From: Galeruca laticollis
Lineage: Eukaryota > Arthropoda > Insecta > Coleoptera > Chrysomelidae
Direction: 5' to 3'
Length of the DNA: 64,000 bases
Assembly (NCBI GenBank): GCA_963921935.1
Contig: OY998177.1
Coordinates: forward strand, 4,305,754-4,369,753
The notes below the pieces were generated by a model. The model ran no database searches. It saw only the letters and a list, made by a program, of their open reading frames with translations, and was not told the origin of the DNA. Shown piece after piece: positions 23,134 through 34,439 of the stretch (its first letter is position 1; each line of letters begins with the position of its first letter). Both the position numbers and the translations under genes were made by a program.

Positions 23134-24441
23134 CGGTATCCGCCAAAATAAACAGTACCGAAACAGAGAGTGCTGTGGAGTTGTTTATGTAATATGGATT
23201 TGTCATATTTTACTTAATTGTCATTAGTTGATATATTAATAGTACGCTGCAGTTGAATTGGTTTTAAAAATGGTTCTAACAACGGAAGAAAAAGTTTTTT
23301 TGGTAAAGCATTATTTTCGTTCATACGGAAAAGGTCGTAATGATGGTCCAAGCTTAGAACAGGTGTCAATAAAATATCAACAAAAATTTAATAAAGCAGT
23401 TCCTAGTAAAAGTGTGATGTTAGCTGTTGTTGAAAAATTTCATTGCACTGGTAGTGTATTGTGTCAAGGTTCTTCAGATCGTCGAAAAACAGTATGCACT
23501 AACGAAAATGAAGGACGTGTTTTTAACCAAGTTGTGCAATCACCTCAAAGAAGTCTTGTAAGAACTGCATGTAAACTCAACATTAGTGAAACGTCTTTAC
23601 GTCGCATGTTCAAATCAATTGGTGGTTATCCATACCGTATTCAAGTTGGACAACGACTAAATGCTGCGGACAAACGTGCAAGAGGAATTTACTGTGGTCG
23701 CATGTTGAGTTTAATTTACGAAGATCCCGAATTTTTGAGAATCATATGGTTTTCAGACGAGAGTTACGTTCATCTTAGCGGCTATATTAATCGACAAATA
23801 ACCAGATTCCTTGGATTTGAACGTCCTGATGACATTGTAGAGAAACCACTCCACAGTCTTCGAGTTACCGTTTGGTGCGCGGTATCTGGTCATGGAATGA
23901 TTGGTCCTTATTTCGTTGAAGATGACAATCAGAATCCACTTACTGTCAACCAAGAGCGTTATAGAGAGAAAATTATTATACCTTTTGTGAGAGATTTAAA
24001 TAACTTTTGCCGTGCACGAAATCTACAGTTTCGCACACAATGGTTCCAACAAGATGGTGCAACGAGCCATACAGCTGTGCGCACGTTAGACTTACTCCGT
24101 CAGCATTTCGATAGTAGAATAATTTCTCGGGGAACAGACTTCGAATATCCTTCTCATTGTCCTGATCTGACGCCACCTGACGCATACATTTGGGGCATAA
24201 TGAAGGACAAAATATTTCACTCGGAAAATCCGCCGGCGAATATTGCCGAACTACGGGAAAGAATACAAAACATTTTTCGGCAGTTACATCAACCACTTTT
24301 TATAAATATGTTTATTGACTTACAAAATCGATATGAAGCTTGTTTGCGTCGAAATGGTGAACATTTTGAACACTTACATTACAGAAATAAAAAATTAATT
24401 TTTATTTTTATTTTCGGTACTGTTTATTTTGGCGGATACTG
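23134..24441 (+). mobile_element. DD41D mariner-like element with TIRs
   Basis: TIRs of about 30 bp match at the two ends, with cores TATCCGCCAAAATAAACAGT at the left and the reverse complement at the right. TA duplications flank at 23132-23133 and 24442-24443. The length is 1,308 bp. It sits inside the MULE pseudogene. It holds one transposase gene with an uninterrupted frame, so it is the best-preserved DNA transposon in the window. Confidence 0.9.
23270..24412 (+). CDS. mariner-like transposase, DD41D, open frame
   Basis: The start at 23270 (MVLTTEEKVFLVK) follows a purine-rich AAAA context; a TTG 12 bp upstream is less likely. A first helix-turn-helix covers residues about 5-60 and a second lies near 90-125 (ISETSLRRMF). 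The catalytic triad is WFSDESYVH (D), QQDGATSHTA (D) and LTPPDAYIWG (D), with 41 residues between the second and third. The end GEHFEHLHYRN is the family-typical C-terminus. No stop follows there, so the frame reads on through the right TIR to 24544; a natural stop may have been lost. DD41D groups such as rosa/Visitor are known in insects. Activity is plausible but unproven. Confidence 0.88.
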
Positions 24442-25734
24442 TATTTTAGTCTCCTCTACAGAAGATAAAGTTAAAGAGGAATATAACTTGGTAAATTCTG
24501 TATTCTACTTCACTGCTGGAATGGCAAAAACATTGAACGGATAACTGGAATAGGAGGGCAGATTTGTGTATAGCCTACGGAGATGCAACAACCCATGGGC
24601 ATCAAACAAATAATTACAGTGAGATAAATGTTCGGTTATTTAAAGATATAGTGCTCTCAAGAAATAAGGTATATAGTGTAGCGGCAGTAGTTGATTTCTG
24701 TTGCACAGCAATGGAAGACTACTATTTGCGAATAATAAGGAATTATATTCATCAGAGGGATTCGACGTGTAGGTTTCTTTTGATAAGGTATATTGGGAAA
24801 ATAAAATACTTTCTGTTCTGAGTGAAAGTTCGGATGAAATGTATAACGTGGACATTTCAAACGGATTTTGCAGCTGTGAAGTTGTACGACTATGGTCTTT
24901 ATGTAAACACCAGGCTGGAGTTCTCCATTATTATCACAAAGCATCTTTAAATACATCAAGCTGTAGTGACGTAGTATTGAATGGCACAGCTGGCTTTTGG
25001 AGAGGATATCCAGTCAAAAGATTTTTATATGCCATTTGCATTTGCAAATCAAAACATGACTGAACGTATGGATGAAGATCCTGAAAATGTTACCACTGTT
25101 AACTTAAATGATAGTTTTATATTGGGATATAATATTGAAAATTGCCAACCATTATCCGACCTCAAACAAGAGAAAAACATTAGTGAGGATTTTTTTGCCT
25201 CACTTATTAATTTGATAAAGAAAATCATTCAAAGTTTGGCACTACTGCCCAAAGTTGTAGAAGATTTGTGTCAAGACTAAGTTCAATTAAAACGAAAAAT
25301 GCATGGGAAACTTTTCTAAATACAGCTGGAAGTTGCAGCCCTCTTAAAGTTAGAAAAAGATGGACAATTAATGTGCTGTTGGTCGACAAAGACCAGAAGT
25401 ACTAAGGGGATGCAAACGAGCTCCTATAGTCCGCCCAGCCCGCTGCGAATCAACAAGAAAAAGAGCAAAACGGCCTCAATTTGGCAGAAAATGTTCTAGA
25501 AAATCATCCTAATGCACATGACACATTACCTTACTTTCCTTTTTTATTTTATGTATGTGCCTCTTCAATTGAGGTAAAATAATGTATGTTTATTTTATAT
25601 TTCTTTCAATATACAAATAAAAGTGGAATCTAACCTCAACTTGGTTGTAAGTACACACCTGTTGTGGATCCTTCTCCTTTTATTTTCTCTCTTGTTAACT
25701 ACAGTATCTAATTGCTGTTTTTCATTATAGTCTC

Positions 25735-25785
25735 CCTGATGATGTGATGATGAGGACAATCATCCTCGAAAGCTTGGAAATTTTC
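25735..25785 (+). ncRNA. hammerhead-like motif of a PLE end
   Basis: TGATGA, U, then GAGG...CCUC (4 bp helix II with loop ACAATCAT), followed by GAAAGCTT. This matches hammerhead architecture, with position 3 G instead of C and AGCU replacing ACGU as a self-complementary helix III. The TTTCCTTTAAGAGTACACTT tail and a (TA)n tract follow within about 100 bp. Similar motifs lie at 15.1, 15.5 and 52.65 kb. It is probably an inactive relic. Confidence 0.45.
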
Positions 25786-25876
25786 CTTTAAGAGTACACT
25801 TTATTACTTTTTTCTTGCTGCAATTCCCCAATATTCACCAGTTTAATTCCTAACAGTCCGTAAAGACTATTCTCCT

Positions 25877-26207
<331 letters not shown>

Positions 26208-26217
<10 letters not shown>

Positions 26218-26507
26218 CATGTAAAAACTGTGAAGGGGTCTACATCGGACAAACAAGTCAGTATTTAAAAAACAGAGTAAATAGTCACAAATATGACAAA
26301 CGAAACAAAACGGCACTCACTATCCATGTTTCAGAGAACCAACACGAATTTGATTTCGAAAATACAAAAATTCTTCGAAGTGAAAACCACACAAAAAAAC
26401 GCGAAGTTCTAGAAATGATAGAAATACAAAGAAAAACCAGTTCCGTAAATTTAAAGACTGACACAAAAAACCTTAGTAAAATTTATAATAATATTATAAA
26501 ATCTTAG
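26208..26507 (+). pseudogene. PLE GIY-YIG endonuclease fragment
   Basis: The product has CKNC (first half of the PLE zinc-binding pair), GVYIGQTSQYLKNRVNSHK (GIY-YIG core with the conserved arginine) and a histidine-containing ALTIHVSENQHEF block. It ends at a stop at 26505-26507. In PLEs this domain nicks target DNA for primed reverse transcription. The reverse transcriptase part is missing and the immediate upstream segment is inverted. Confidence 0.85.
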
Positions 26508-26875
26508 AAATATTGAGAAAAACGTGGCACATTCCAAATATAATAAATTTATTACCACACCCTATATAAATATAAAATCCTTTGCAATACCAGTTACCAC
26601 AAAAACGACAAACAAATTAAAACCTCGTTACGCCTGCTTTTATTATATAGAACAAATACTCGTATTCCAATACAAATTTTCATCAATGACTGTCATATTT
26701 TTAAAATGTTCGTTTTGTTTGTGTGTGAGTTATATTCTATTATGTGATACGTCCTAAACAGCTATAAAATATATAGAATAATTAAATGAACGTTCTGTCG
26801 AAGGTAAGATTTATTTGTTTTGCTATTAAGATTCTTTTTGTAACTTGTACCATTTCTTTTAGTTTTAACAAAAAT
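26508..26875 (+). other. PLE 3' untranslated region
   Basis: AT-rich sequence between the endonuclease stop and the hammerhead motif, probably the element's 3' region. No separate gene is supported; the 77-codon frame at 26524-26757 has no family features. Confidence 0.5.
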
Positions 26876-26926
26876 TTTATTTCTGATGAAGGTCATGGAA
26901 AGACCGAAACGTTAAGTAAAAATGTA
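26876..26926 (+). ncRNA. hammerhead ribozyme motif, PLE 3' region
   Basis: The core CTGATGA at 26892-26898 is followed by a GGTC/GACC helix II and GAAAC then GTT. The flanks ATTTTATTT and AAGTAAAAAT can pair as helix I. Helix III is only ACGU, the self-complementary type that acts as a dimer. All invariant core bases appear present. PLEs are known to carry such minimal hammerheads. The cleavage site would follow GTT. Confidence 0.65.
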
Positions 26927-27030
26927 TTAATTACTAGTTATATGTCTTTAAAAATGGTCTTCAATCCCAAGAATACAAAATAAACAATATATAATTAAAT
27001 AAAAAAGACCAAGAACCAAAAAAAAAGAAA

Positions 27031-27033
<3 letters not shown>

Positions 27034-27079
<46 letters not shown>

Positions 27080-27080
27080 C
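27034..27080. repeat. (TA)n microsatellite
   Basis: A short TA tract that ends the PLE copy on its 3' side. Confidence 0.9.
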
Positions 27081-27579
27081 ATAAATATTTAATTATAACG
27101 GTTATATCAGTCCACCTCGCTAGATATTTTATATCTCACATAATTTCCACAAATCAAGTCGATCTTCATTGGAATTTTATTCTAAATATCTCAGGAATGT
27201 TATTAATGTTGCGGAAATTGGGGCCAGAGTTAATTCCTCTACAGAATTACTTATTTGTGCTTCGAACATGATGGAATCATTTTGAATGTCTTAAATAACT
27301 TAATTTGTAGCTACCATATTTTTTTAGAATCAATTACCCCAATGAAATTTTCATCTGAACAGGATTCTAATGTAATTGAAATACCTTGGATATGACCAAA
27401 TATTTTAGTTCGTGGTTTTGTAGGGCATTAAAAAACAATAAGTATTACTAAGTATTACAAAGCGCCTTCTAAAAGCTATTTGAAATATTACACATTTTTC
27501 AAACCGTAAACGGTTTAGCTTCGGTCTCTGAAAACGATAACCTTGTTATTGAAACGCGCATCAGCCAGTGTAACTAATT
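27081..27579. other. unassigned sequence
   Basis: No gene or repeat partner is recognised. Confidence 0.45.
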
Positions 27580-27662
27580 GTGAGCGTTGATGTAGTGGTA
27601 GTAAATTGTGTGATTAGTATGAATATCACCAACGGTTCCATAATTCAAATCCATTTTTCAAC
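27580..27662 (+). repeat. possible tRNA-derived SINE head
   Basis: TGATGTAGTGGTAG at about 27588-27601 resembles an RNA polymerase III A box, and AATTCAAATCC at about 27642-27652 resembles a B box, spaced about 45 bp apart. The arms do not fold into a good cloverleaf, so a functional tRNA is rejected. A decayed tRNA-derived SINE or tRNA pseudogene is possible. Confidence 0.35.
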
Positions 27663-27955
27663 TACTTATTTTTTAAATCTATTCATAAGTATCTATTAAT
27701 GACACTTTAACTATGAAAAGCGATTAACTAATCCTTAAAAAACTTATAACCTTTTTTCAAGACGATACATTTTTCCTGCTAACTTCAATTTAGGAAATAT
27801 ATTCACTTTCTTGATAAAATTTTGCGCCCTAGATAGAAACAATGAACACACCTCCCTCAGCGAAGAATTCTATATAGGTACATTTTATTATATGAACAAA
27901 TTATTCAACCTTTTTAATGTAAATGTTCATATAAATTAAATTCGTTGTGTACATA

Positions 27956-27956
<1 letters not shown>
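27663..27956. other. unassigned sequence
   Basis: Nothing is recognised before the next TA tract. Confidence 0.4.

Positions 27957-27998
<42 letters not shown>
27957..27998. repeat. (TA)n microsatellite
   Basis: About 20 units. It precedes a hairpin of the PLE-associated family. Confidence 0.95.
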
Positions 27999-28000
<2 letters not shown>

Positions 28001-28007
28001 TGTATAT

Positions 28008-28120
28008 AACAACAACAGAGAGATTCATGGGTAATTCACGCAAAATTTTGCCTGAACTACCCATGAATCTCTTTGTTGTCGTTGTTAACATATCACGTGA
28101 TATTCCTGCATCTTCTTTGT
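28008..28120. repeat. PLE-associated hairpin, copy 2
   Basis: Arms of about 30 bp around GAGATTCATGGGTAATTC and the inverse GAACTACCCATGAATCTC, then AACATATCACGTGATATTCC and CATCTTCTT. The same string of blocks occurs in 62515-62718. It is flanked on both sides by (TA)n. Confidence 0.75.
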
Positions 28121-28123
28121 TAT

Positions 28124-28131
28124 ATATATAT

Positions 28132-28190
<59 letters not shown>
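28124..28190. repeat. (TA)n microsatellite
   Basis: A TA tract with one GA interruption between two PLE-related segments. Confidence 0.95.
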
Positions 28191-28193
<3 letters not shown>

Positions 28194-28194
<1 letters not shown>

Positions 28195-28585
28195 CGAAAA
28201 GGTTTCCGCGGTTAGAATTATGAACAAATGAACTAGATCACGGGTTGAACCGCGTTGGAACTTTGAAATTTTTCGACGTTTCGGCTTCCACTTTGAAACC
28301 ATTATCAAGAGGGGGGGGGTTAGGTTATTCGTTCATTGATCTAGTGATCCGATTCCGTAGTCTCAGTCTATTGGCGGGTATGGTATTTTTGGCGCGCGCG
28401 GTGCGTGTGCTGCTGGCGGGAGTAGTAATAGATATGGGACGTTCGTTATCCTGCGATATTTTAGGAGATCAATTGTTATTCTTGGCGCAGGCCATGGTGA
28501 AAGGCGGTGAGGTGGTATCGGAATGGGGCGGGTGGAGAAGATGTTTCCAGGTTGATAGCAATCTCTGGCTGTCGTCCCTGGTATT
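28194..28585 (-). repeat. PLE terminal repeat, GC-rich, hammerhead-like
   Basis: On the minus strand it reads TTGATAATGGTTTC, a short loop, GAAGCCGAAACGTCG. This is a hammerhead-like order with a changed first box (TTGATAA for CTGATGA), an intact GAAAC and a GTC cleavage triplet. A G-run at 28312-28319 and a GC-rich stretch at 28370-28560 contrast with the AT-rich surroundings. TA tracts flank both sides. The 146-codon frame across it is not convincing. Confidence 0.6.
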
Positions 28586-28591
28586 TAAACA

Positions 28592-28627
<36 letters not shown>

Positions 28628-28634
28628 ATATTAT

Positions 28635-28675
<41 letters not shown>
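28592..28675. repeat. (TA)n microsatellite
   Basis: A TA tract with CT and ACA interruptions. It replaces the outer tip of the left TIR of the following mariner-like element. Confidence 0.95.
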
Positions 28676-28680
<5 letters not shown>

Positions 28681-28961
28681 GTTAAACGAATAGAGATTTT
28701 CGAATGAGACAAAAACTGATCTATCCCATTTCTAATATACTTTAATATGGCGTAAAAAATCATCCCCTAAATATTCATCCCTTAGTTACAACCCTTAACT
28801 TTCAACTTTTTAATAGCACCCTGTACATTTTTCATAATTTTAGATGTGGTTTTCAGTCGTCTATTCAACAAATTTATCAAAAATAAAATCGGTTCGTAAG
28901 TAATCAAGAAAATATCAGACCAGTAATAATCATACGTGTTGTAAATGTGTATAAAATTTCA

Positions 28962-29283
28962 ATATGCTATATTTATTTTCGCCTGAAGAATACGTTGATA
29001 TGATACTGATTTATGGAGAATGCCTGAAAAATAAGAGAGTTTCTTGACAATTATATCAAGAAAGGTTTCCAAATCGAAGCATTCCAAGTGAAGAAACATT
29101 TAAGAGTTTGAAACATTTTCCAAATAATAAACGAGCTACAATTGAACGCAGAGTAAGATGTGATCAAAATCTTATTAATGTAATAGCATATTTACATTTT
29201 AATCCCAAGATGTCTATTAGAACCCTCGCCAATGGAAGTGGTATTTCAAGAAGTTCCGTTCATAGAATTTTAAGAGACTTTAA
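28962..29283 (+). pseudogene. mariner-like transposase, N-terminal half
   Basis: From ATG at 28962 the product reads MLYLFSPEEYVDMILIYGEC, a stop near 29046, then FPNRSIPSEETF and a helix-turn-helix with ISRSSVHRILRD near 29245-29277. It then meets the piggyBac-like element at TTAA. The other half begins at about 31167. Confidence 0.75.
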
Positions 29284-31162
29284 CCTTACAGTAGTCGCAC
29301 TGGGTCTCACAGATCTAGAAATTCTAAATTCAGTTGTAACTCGGTAATATATGAATGTTACGTTCGGCCATTTTCGGTACCTTTTCGGAAAGTACCTGCT
29401 AAGGCTTACACCAATTCGCATTATTTTATGTGTATTACTTGCGGAGTTAGTGAGACCCCCTGTGACTACTAACGGTGTTATTTGTAGAACTATTTTTTAT
29501 TTTCAATATTACTTGAGAGATGCTAAATTGACTAGTCAAAGTGAAATATTAGCTCTACTGGGTCTATTATATCTCGTTGGGATTACCAAGAGTGGTAGGC
29601 TAAGCATTGAGCAATTGTGGGTTACAAATGGTACAGGCATAGAGATCTTCAGACTTACAATGTCTATTGTGAGATTTCGTTTTCTAATGAGATACATACG
29701 ATTTGAGGATAAAGATACCCGAATCGGTAGGAAAACTGTAGACAAGTTGGCACCAGTAAAACAAATTTTTGATTTATTTGTCGAAAACTGTAAAAAATCT
29801 AATGTTCCATCCAAGTATCTAACGATAGATGAAAAATTAGAAGCTTTTAGCAGACGTTGCAGTTTCAAGCAATACATGCCCAATAAGCCAAATAAATATG
29901 GTATTAAAATTTTTGCTCTGGCAGATGCAAAAATGTACTATACTAAAAATATGGAGGTATATGTCGGAACACAACCGAAAGGACCGTTCAAAGTAAATAA
30001 TGATGCAGCTAGTATTGTCAAAAGGCTTAGCGAACCTGTGTGGAATACTGGAAGAAACATTACAATAGATAATTGGTTCACCAGTGTTCAATTAGTTGAT
30101 GACATGTTACTCAACCACCGACTAACAATTGTGGGTACAATAAGGAAAAATTAACGAGAAGTGCCCTCACTATTTCTCGATGGTAAAATTCGTTCACCAT
30201 TTTCTAGTATGTTTGGATTCAGAAATAACTCAACACTAGTTTCGTACATCCCCAGAAAGGGCAAAGTTTTGCTTTTATTATCAAGTTTGCATGAGAGTGA
30301 CGCCATTGATGAGAATACTGGATAAAAACTGAAACCTGAAATAATAACGACATACAATGAAACCAAGGGAGGTGTGGATATGGTAGATAAATTATGTGCT
30401 TTGTATAATTGTGCCCGCAACACAAGACGGTGGCCGATGGTAGTATTCTTTAGTATGATGAACGTGGCTGGTATTAATTCCCAAGTTATATATGAAGGAA
30501 ACGTTGACCAAAGTAAATTTTTGGCCAGACAAAAATTTTTGGAAAAACTATCATTTGAACTTATTGACGAACATATGAGACAGCGTGCGATAAACAAAAA
30601 TGTTCCGCGAAACATAACTAGTAGAATAAATGCAATTTTAGGTATACAGGAGCCATAAGAGATGCCAGAAAGAGATAACCGTAGAGGAAACTGCTCTAAG
30701 TGTAAAGGTAAAAAGCGGAAAACAAGATATTATTGCACAAAATGTAAAATATACTTGTGTTTGGAATATTCCTTCGTTGTTTGTAACTATTGTTGCGAAA
30801 AAAATAGTTAATTTTTAGTGAAGTGAGATGCCCTTATATGCGAACTGTTTTTGCTAGTTCTATTTTTTCTACTTTAAGTGAACTTTTTCTTATTACTTGG
30901 ACAGGACAGGACAGGAAAAAAAAACAAAAATATACGACGATGCGATGAAATGTGTTCTTTGCATTTTTTTTTGTGGATTTTTATTTTAGTTAGAACTTAA
31001 AATTTTGTTTCAGGGGTGTCTTAATATTCTAATAAACAACAAATGTTCTCAAATTAACGTATTTTTTTTTAAATATTAGAATAAAAAATTTGAACTTGAA
31101 GGGGTCTGAGAGACCCACTACGACTAATAGCGTCTAACTAAGAAGTGCGACTACCGTAAGGT
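29284..31162 (+). mobile_element. piggyBac-like element
   Basis: Flanked by TTAA duplications at 29280-29283 and 31163-31166. The inverted ends share CCTTACAGTAGTCGCACT at the left and the same with one change at the right, followed by GTGGGTCTC-type blocks nearby. The length is 1,879 bp. It carries a degenerate piggyBac transposase on the plus strand and interrupts the mariner-like transposase between its DNA-binding and catalytic halves. Confidence 0.92.
29351..30810 (+). pseudogene. piggyBac-like transposase (DDE_Tnp_1_7)
   Basis: The usual acidic N-terminus is missing. The core is clear: YLTIDEKLEAFSRRCSF (first D), TIDNWFTSV (second D) and GGVDMVDKLC (third D). A C-terminal cysteine-rich finger (CSKCKGKKRKTRYYCTKC, then C...CNYCC) lies at 30690-30800. 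Stops in the same frame fall near 30152, 30322 and 30656. Family members excise precisely from TTAA. The catalytic residues survive, but the N-terminal loss and nonsense codons rule out activity. Confidence 0.88.
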
Positions 31163-31166
31163 TAAT

Positions 31167-31897
31167 CACCATCCTTTTAAAGGGCACTTAGTACAAGGAT
31201 TAGAATCTGGTGATTACCAAAGACGTCTTGATTTTGTTGCAAGAATGATGTTAAAAATTAATGATGATCCACTTTTTTATCAAAAATATTGTGGAGCGAT
31301 AAGGCTAGATTTCACAATAATCGTGAAGTCAACCGTCACAATTCAAATTATTGGTCTGCCGTGTACCCACATTGGATGATGGACACCAGATTTCAAAATA
31401 TTTGGGGTATAAATGTGTGGTGCGATTTATTTAATAACCATGTTATAAGTCCTTACTTCTTTAACGGCACTCTAACAGGTGTTCGATATTTAGATTTCGT
31501 AGAAAACATACTTCCCGATTTGCCAGAAGATATTCCTCTTAATGAACGTCAAGAAATGTGGTGGCAACAAGACGGAGCTCCTCCACACAATGCGAGAATC
31601 GTTAACGACTACCTACAAAACCGTTTCGATAACCACTGGATAGCAAACAACTCTCCAGAAATTATGTTGCCACAATCACCTAATTTGTCACCTCTTAACT
31701 TTTTCTTTTGGGGAGTGATAGAAGATAATGTTTATCAATCAAAACCATAAAATATAATCGAATTAAAAGAAAACATAAGATAAGCAATTCGACAAATTAC
31801 TGCTGCAATGATTCAAGCCACATTTACAAGAAATCTTCTAGCACGATTCGAAATGTATGTTGCAGAAGGTGGACTACAATTCGAACATCTAATGTAA
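31167..31897 (+). pseudogene. mariner-like transposase, C-terminal half (D-D-N)
   Basis: After the insertion the frame resumes with HPFKGHLVQGLESGDYQRR, a frameshift near 31290, then WSDKARFHNN (first acid), QQDGAPPHNA (second D) and LSPLNFFFWG. The third catalytic position, 41 residues after the second, is asparagine instead of aspartate. A stop at 31748 separates the tail, which ends GGLQFEHLM at 31894. The substitution, frameshift and stops make it inactive. Confidence 0.82.
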
Positions 31898-32280
31898 ATA
31901 CTATCAATTAGTTAATTGTTATTTTTTCATTAAATTTTTATTACATTTATTTTTATAGTTCCTTCAAACTTTAAGGCTTTTTTGAACAATTTAACAAAAA
32001 TAAACTGATATTTCCTTGATTACTTACGAGCCGATTCTATTTTTGAAAAATTTGTTGAATAGACGATGGAAGACCACATTTAAAATTATAAAAAAATGTA
32101 CAGGTTGCTATTAAAAAATTTAAACTTAGGGGTTGTTACTAAGGAATGAATATTTAGGGATGATTTTTTACGCCATATGAAAGTGTATTAGAAATGGAAT
32201 AGATCAATTTTTGTCTCATTCGGAAATCTCTATTCGTTTAAGAGATATAGCCTGGAGAAATTAGTCTGGGACACCCTGTA

Positions 32281-34435
32281 TACATATATACATAATATTA
32301 ATAATGTCATTTGGAACGCTACCAATGTCCACTGAATTTCAAGGAAAATGCTCAGTAAAATTTCGTTACTCTTAGAACGTAGAATCAGTGTGATATAAAA
32401 TTGGTCATTAGAGCCGGATTCGTGAGACGGAAAATAATATTAAAAAAAAATAGTTTCTTCTCACTAATTTTATGTTATATTTATCAATTGAAATAATTCA
32501 AAAGCAGCAGGATGACAAGTGGCAATATTTGAGAACTTTCACTAATGGTGCGTTGCTTAAACAAAAATACATACAGAAAAGAAAGAAAAAGGTAGATGCG
32601 TAAATAATGATACGTCTATATAATAAACTTTTTACGGCAATTTAGCTCTCCCAGTTAGCTATATGATCATAACACCATTCTAAAGTGAGTGTTAAAAACA
32701 TCAATGTTAATTTAATAAGTTGCTTGTGAAACTATCAATAGTTTTTCATGCCAATTTCTGAAATAAACATTAGTGTTTGTAACACTTAACGAGACGACGC
32801 AGTGAAGTGTTTACTCAGAAATTGAGCCTTAGGTTGGTCGAAAACAGTTTTAAAACCGTTCTCATACACTCGCATAAAGCCTTACCGCCGCTGCAATCTT
32901 AGAACAGGTATGTAATAGCAATCGATAAAGTTACGGAGATAACTTTAGTATTTTAACTTTTAATCGATGAAAACTGCATTTTATGTGAATAACAATTAGT
33001 ATTTATATCTGTTGTGGACGTTTCAAGTACGTATGTATGTTAGTTCAACCCTGTTAGCTTCATTCAGTCGCTAACCATTTTGCGTTGAATAGAAATCTCC
33101 ATGAAGCTAGTCGCATATGTGCTGTTGCTTCCATAATCGAATAGATAGCGGGGATATGGGCAAACAGACATATATCGCGTATGCATATTGAAAGCACGAT
33201 TTCGTATACAGAATATACACGTTATACACCGTACATGCATAATATGTGTGTAAATCTTGATAGCGAAAACGGGAGTATTGATGGTGTTTATGGACTGAGG
33301 TTTTAACAAACAATGCGGAGAAAATAATTTGACGAGACTTTCGAGGTCTGAAAATCTGTTTTTAACATCCGCTTTATCCGCTATTAGGTAACATATTTTG
33401 GCAATTGAAAGTGGAGATAGTTTATTACTTCCAAGGCAAGCACTGATATGAGCGGTGACCCATTCGGCTTTTGTTCAGATTAGAGATTTTGAACCGAAAA
33501 GTACCTTATACTAAATAGACACAATAAGGCTACAATATATGAATTTCTCCTATTGGTTGAAAGTCAGTCGACAATAAGGCAGATCGTTGTCACGTTTTTG
33601 AAAGAAACGTAAGACAATATTCTTGGCTTCATATAGCATGAAATGGAGTTATACTTCATAAAAGTGTATAACGAGACTTTTCCTCACCACAACACCTACC
33701 TCAGTGCTCGTTTAGATGTCAGATTGCCCCGTAGACCAATCTTTGCTCGCCAGTCGACTAGCTTTGAGTCGAAGAAGGGGTGGATTTTTCTATATTTATG
33801 TCGGATTCGAAAAATAGGGCGCCAATGAAGTTTAGGCAAGCGCCCCAACTTCTCAGAGGGTTAATACACTTTTTCAGATTCTTAAAATTAAAACAGCAAA
33901 TATTTATTTATTATTGGCACTAGTGTCTCTTTTCCAAGATACAAATTACAAGTTACAATTTAATTTTAAACGAGAAAATCCACAAGTTTAATACCTGGAC
34001 CCGGCTGAAGGCAGAAGTACCAGTAGTATGCAAATAACTATGAGCTGAAGGCTAGAGGATCTTACAATTCAGTACATGACAGAATCCTCAGTTAATCATT
34101 CAAAAGTGAACAGACAGTTAGAAGCTCGTGTAAAAATCTACAATAATGAGACCAATAGTCTATTACCAAGCGAACCGAAGAACATACTATATCAAATTCA
34201 TATATAAATATCTGATCTGATCCAGACCAAATGATGATTACCGCACAAAAATATTGGTATATCAAAAACTTGTGTAAAATACAACAACTATAAAATATAT
34301 GTAAGGCGTATTACCAAGATACGCACCGTTAGTATACCAGTACCTTATAAATTTATTGAATTAATAAATTTAACCAAAGATACGTTTCTGCAAATGTATA
34401 TAAAAAGTGAATAAAATTATCGAAAGAATTAGCAG
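32281..34435. other. unassigned sequence
   Basis: Two kilobases without a recognised gene. A GC-richer patch at 33690-33860 contains AGGGCGCCAATG, which reads on the minus strand like a gypsy primer-binding start (TTGGCGCCCT), but no matching LTR or coding region was found. Confidence 0.45.
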
Positions 34436-34439
34436 AATG

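Larger units (their letters stand above)
22840..25500 (+). pseudogene. MULE-type transposase with SWIM finger, interrupted
   Basis: Before the mariner insertion the plus strand encodes, with frameshifts, FMTDDSNSERWALKSVW and LLCQFHVLQLVWCWLW (22985-23090), the MULE DDE-domain signature. After it come HGHQTNNYSEINVRLFKD and VDFCCTAMEDYY (24600-24725), then a SWIM zinc finger FCSCEVV...LCKH (24868-24912). A tail with FILGYNIENCQPLSD and an arginine-rich C-terminus ends near 25500. MULE proteins move Mutator-like elements; similar SWIM proteins in arthropods are often orphaned. No MULE termini were identified. Confidence 0.75.
28677..32278 (+). mobile_element. mariner-like element with ~240 bp TIRs, split
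   Basis: The left TIR (28681-28920) and right TIR (about 32005-32245, inverted) share AAACGAATAGAGATTT, ATGGCGTAAAAAATCATCCC and ATTCAACAAATTT blocks. The right end is complete: GGGACACCCTG at 32268-32278 followed by TA. The left tip, about 35 bp, is lost into (TA)n. The transposase is degenerate and cut by a piggyBac-like insertion at 29280-31166. Confidence 0.85.

Noticed and set aside
27580..27662. Functional tRNA gene
   Set aside because: A- and B-box-like blocks exist but acceptor and anticodon arms do not pair; listed only as a possible SINE head.
28245..28685. 146-codon plus frame
   Set aside because: Reads a GC-rich PLE terminal repeat and a TA tract; composition alone keeps it open.
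33690..33860. Another gypsy primer-binding site and LTR edge
   Set aside because: GGCGCCAA is present, but no LTR partner, gag or pol lies on either side.
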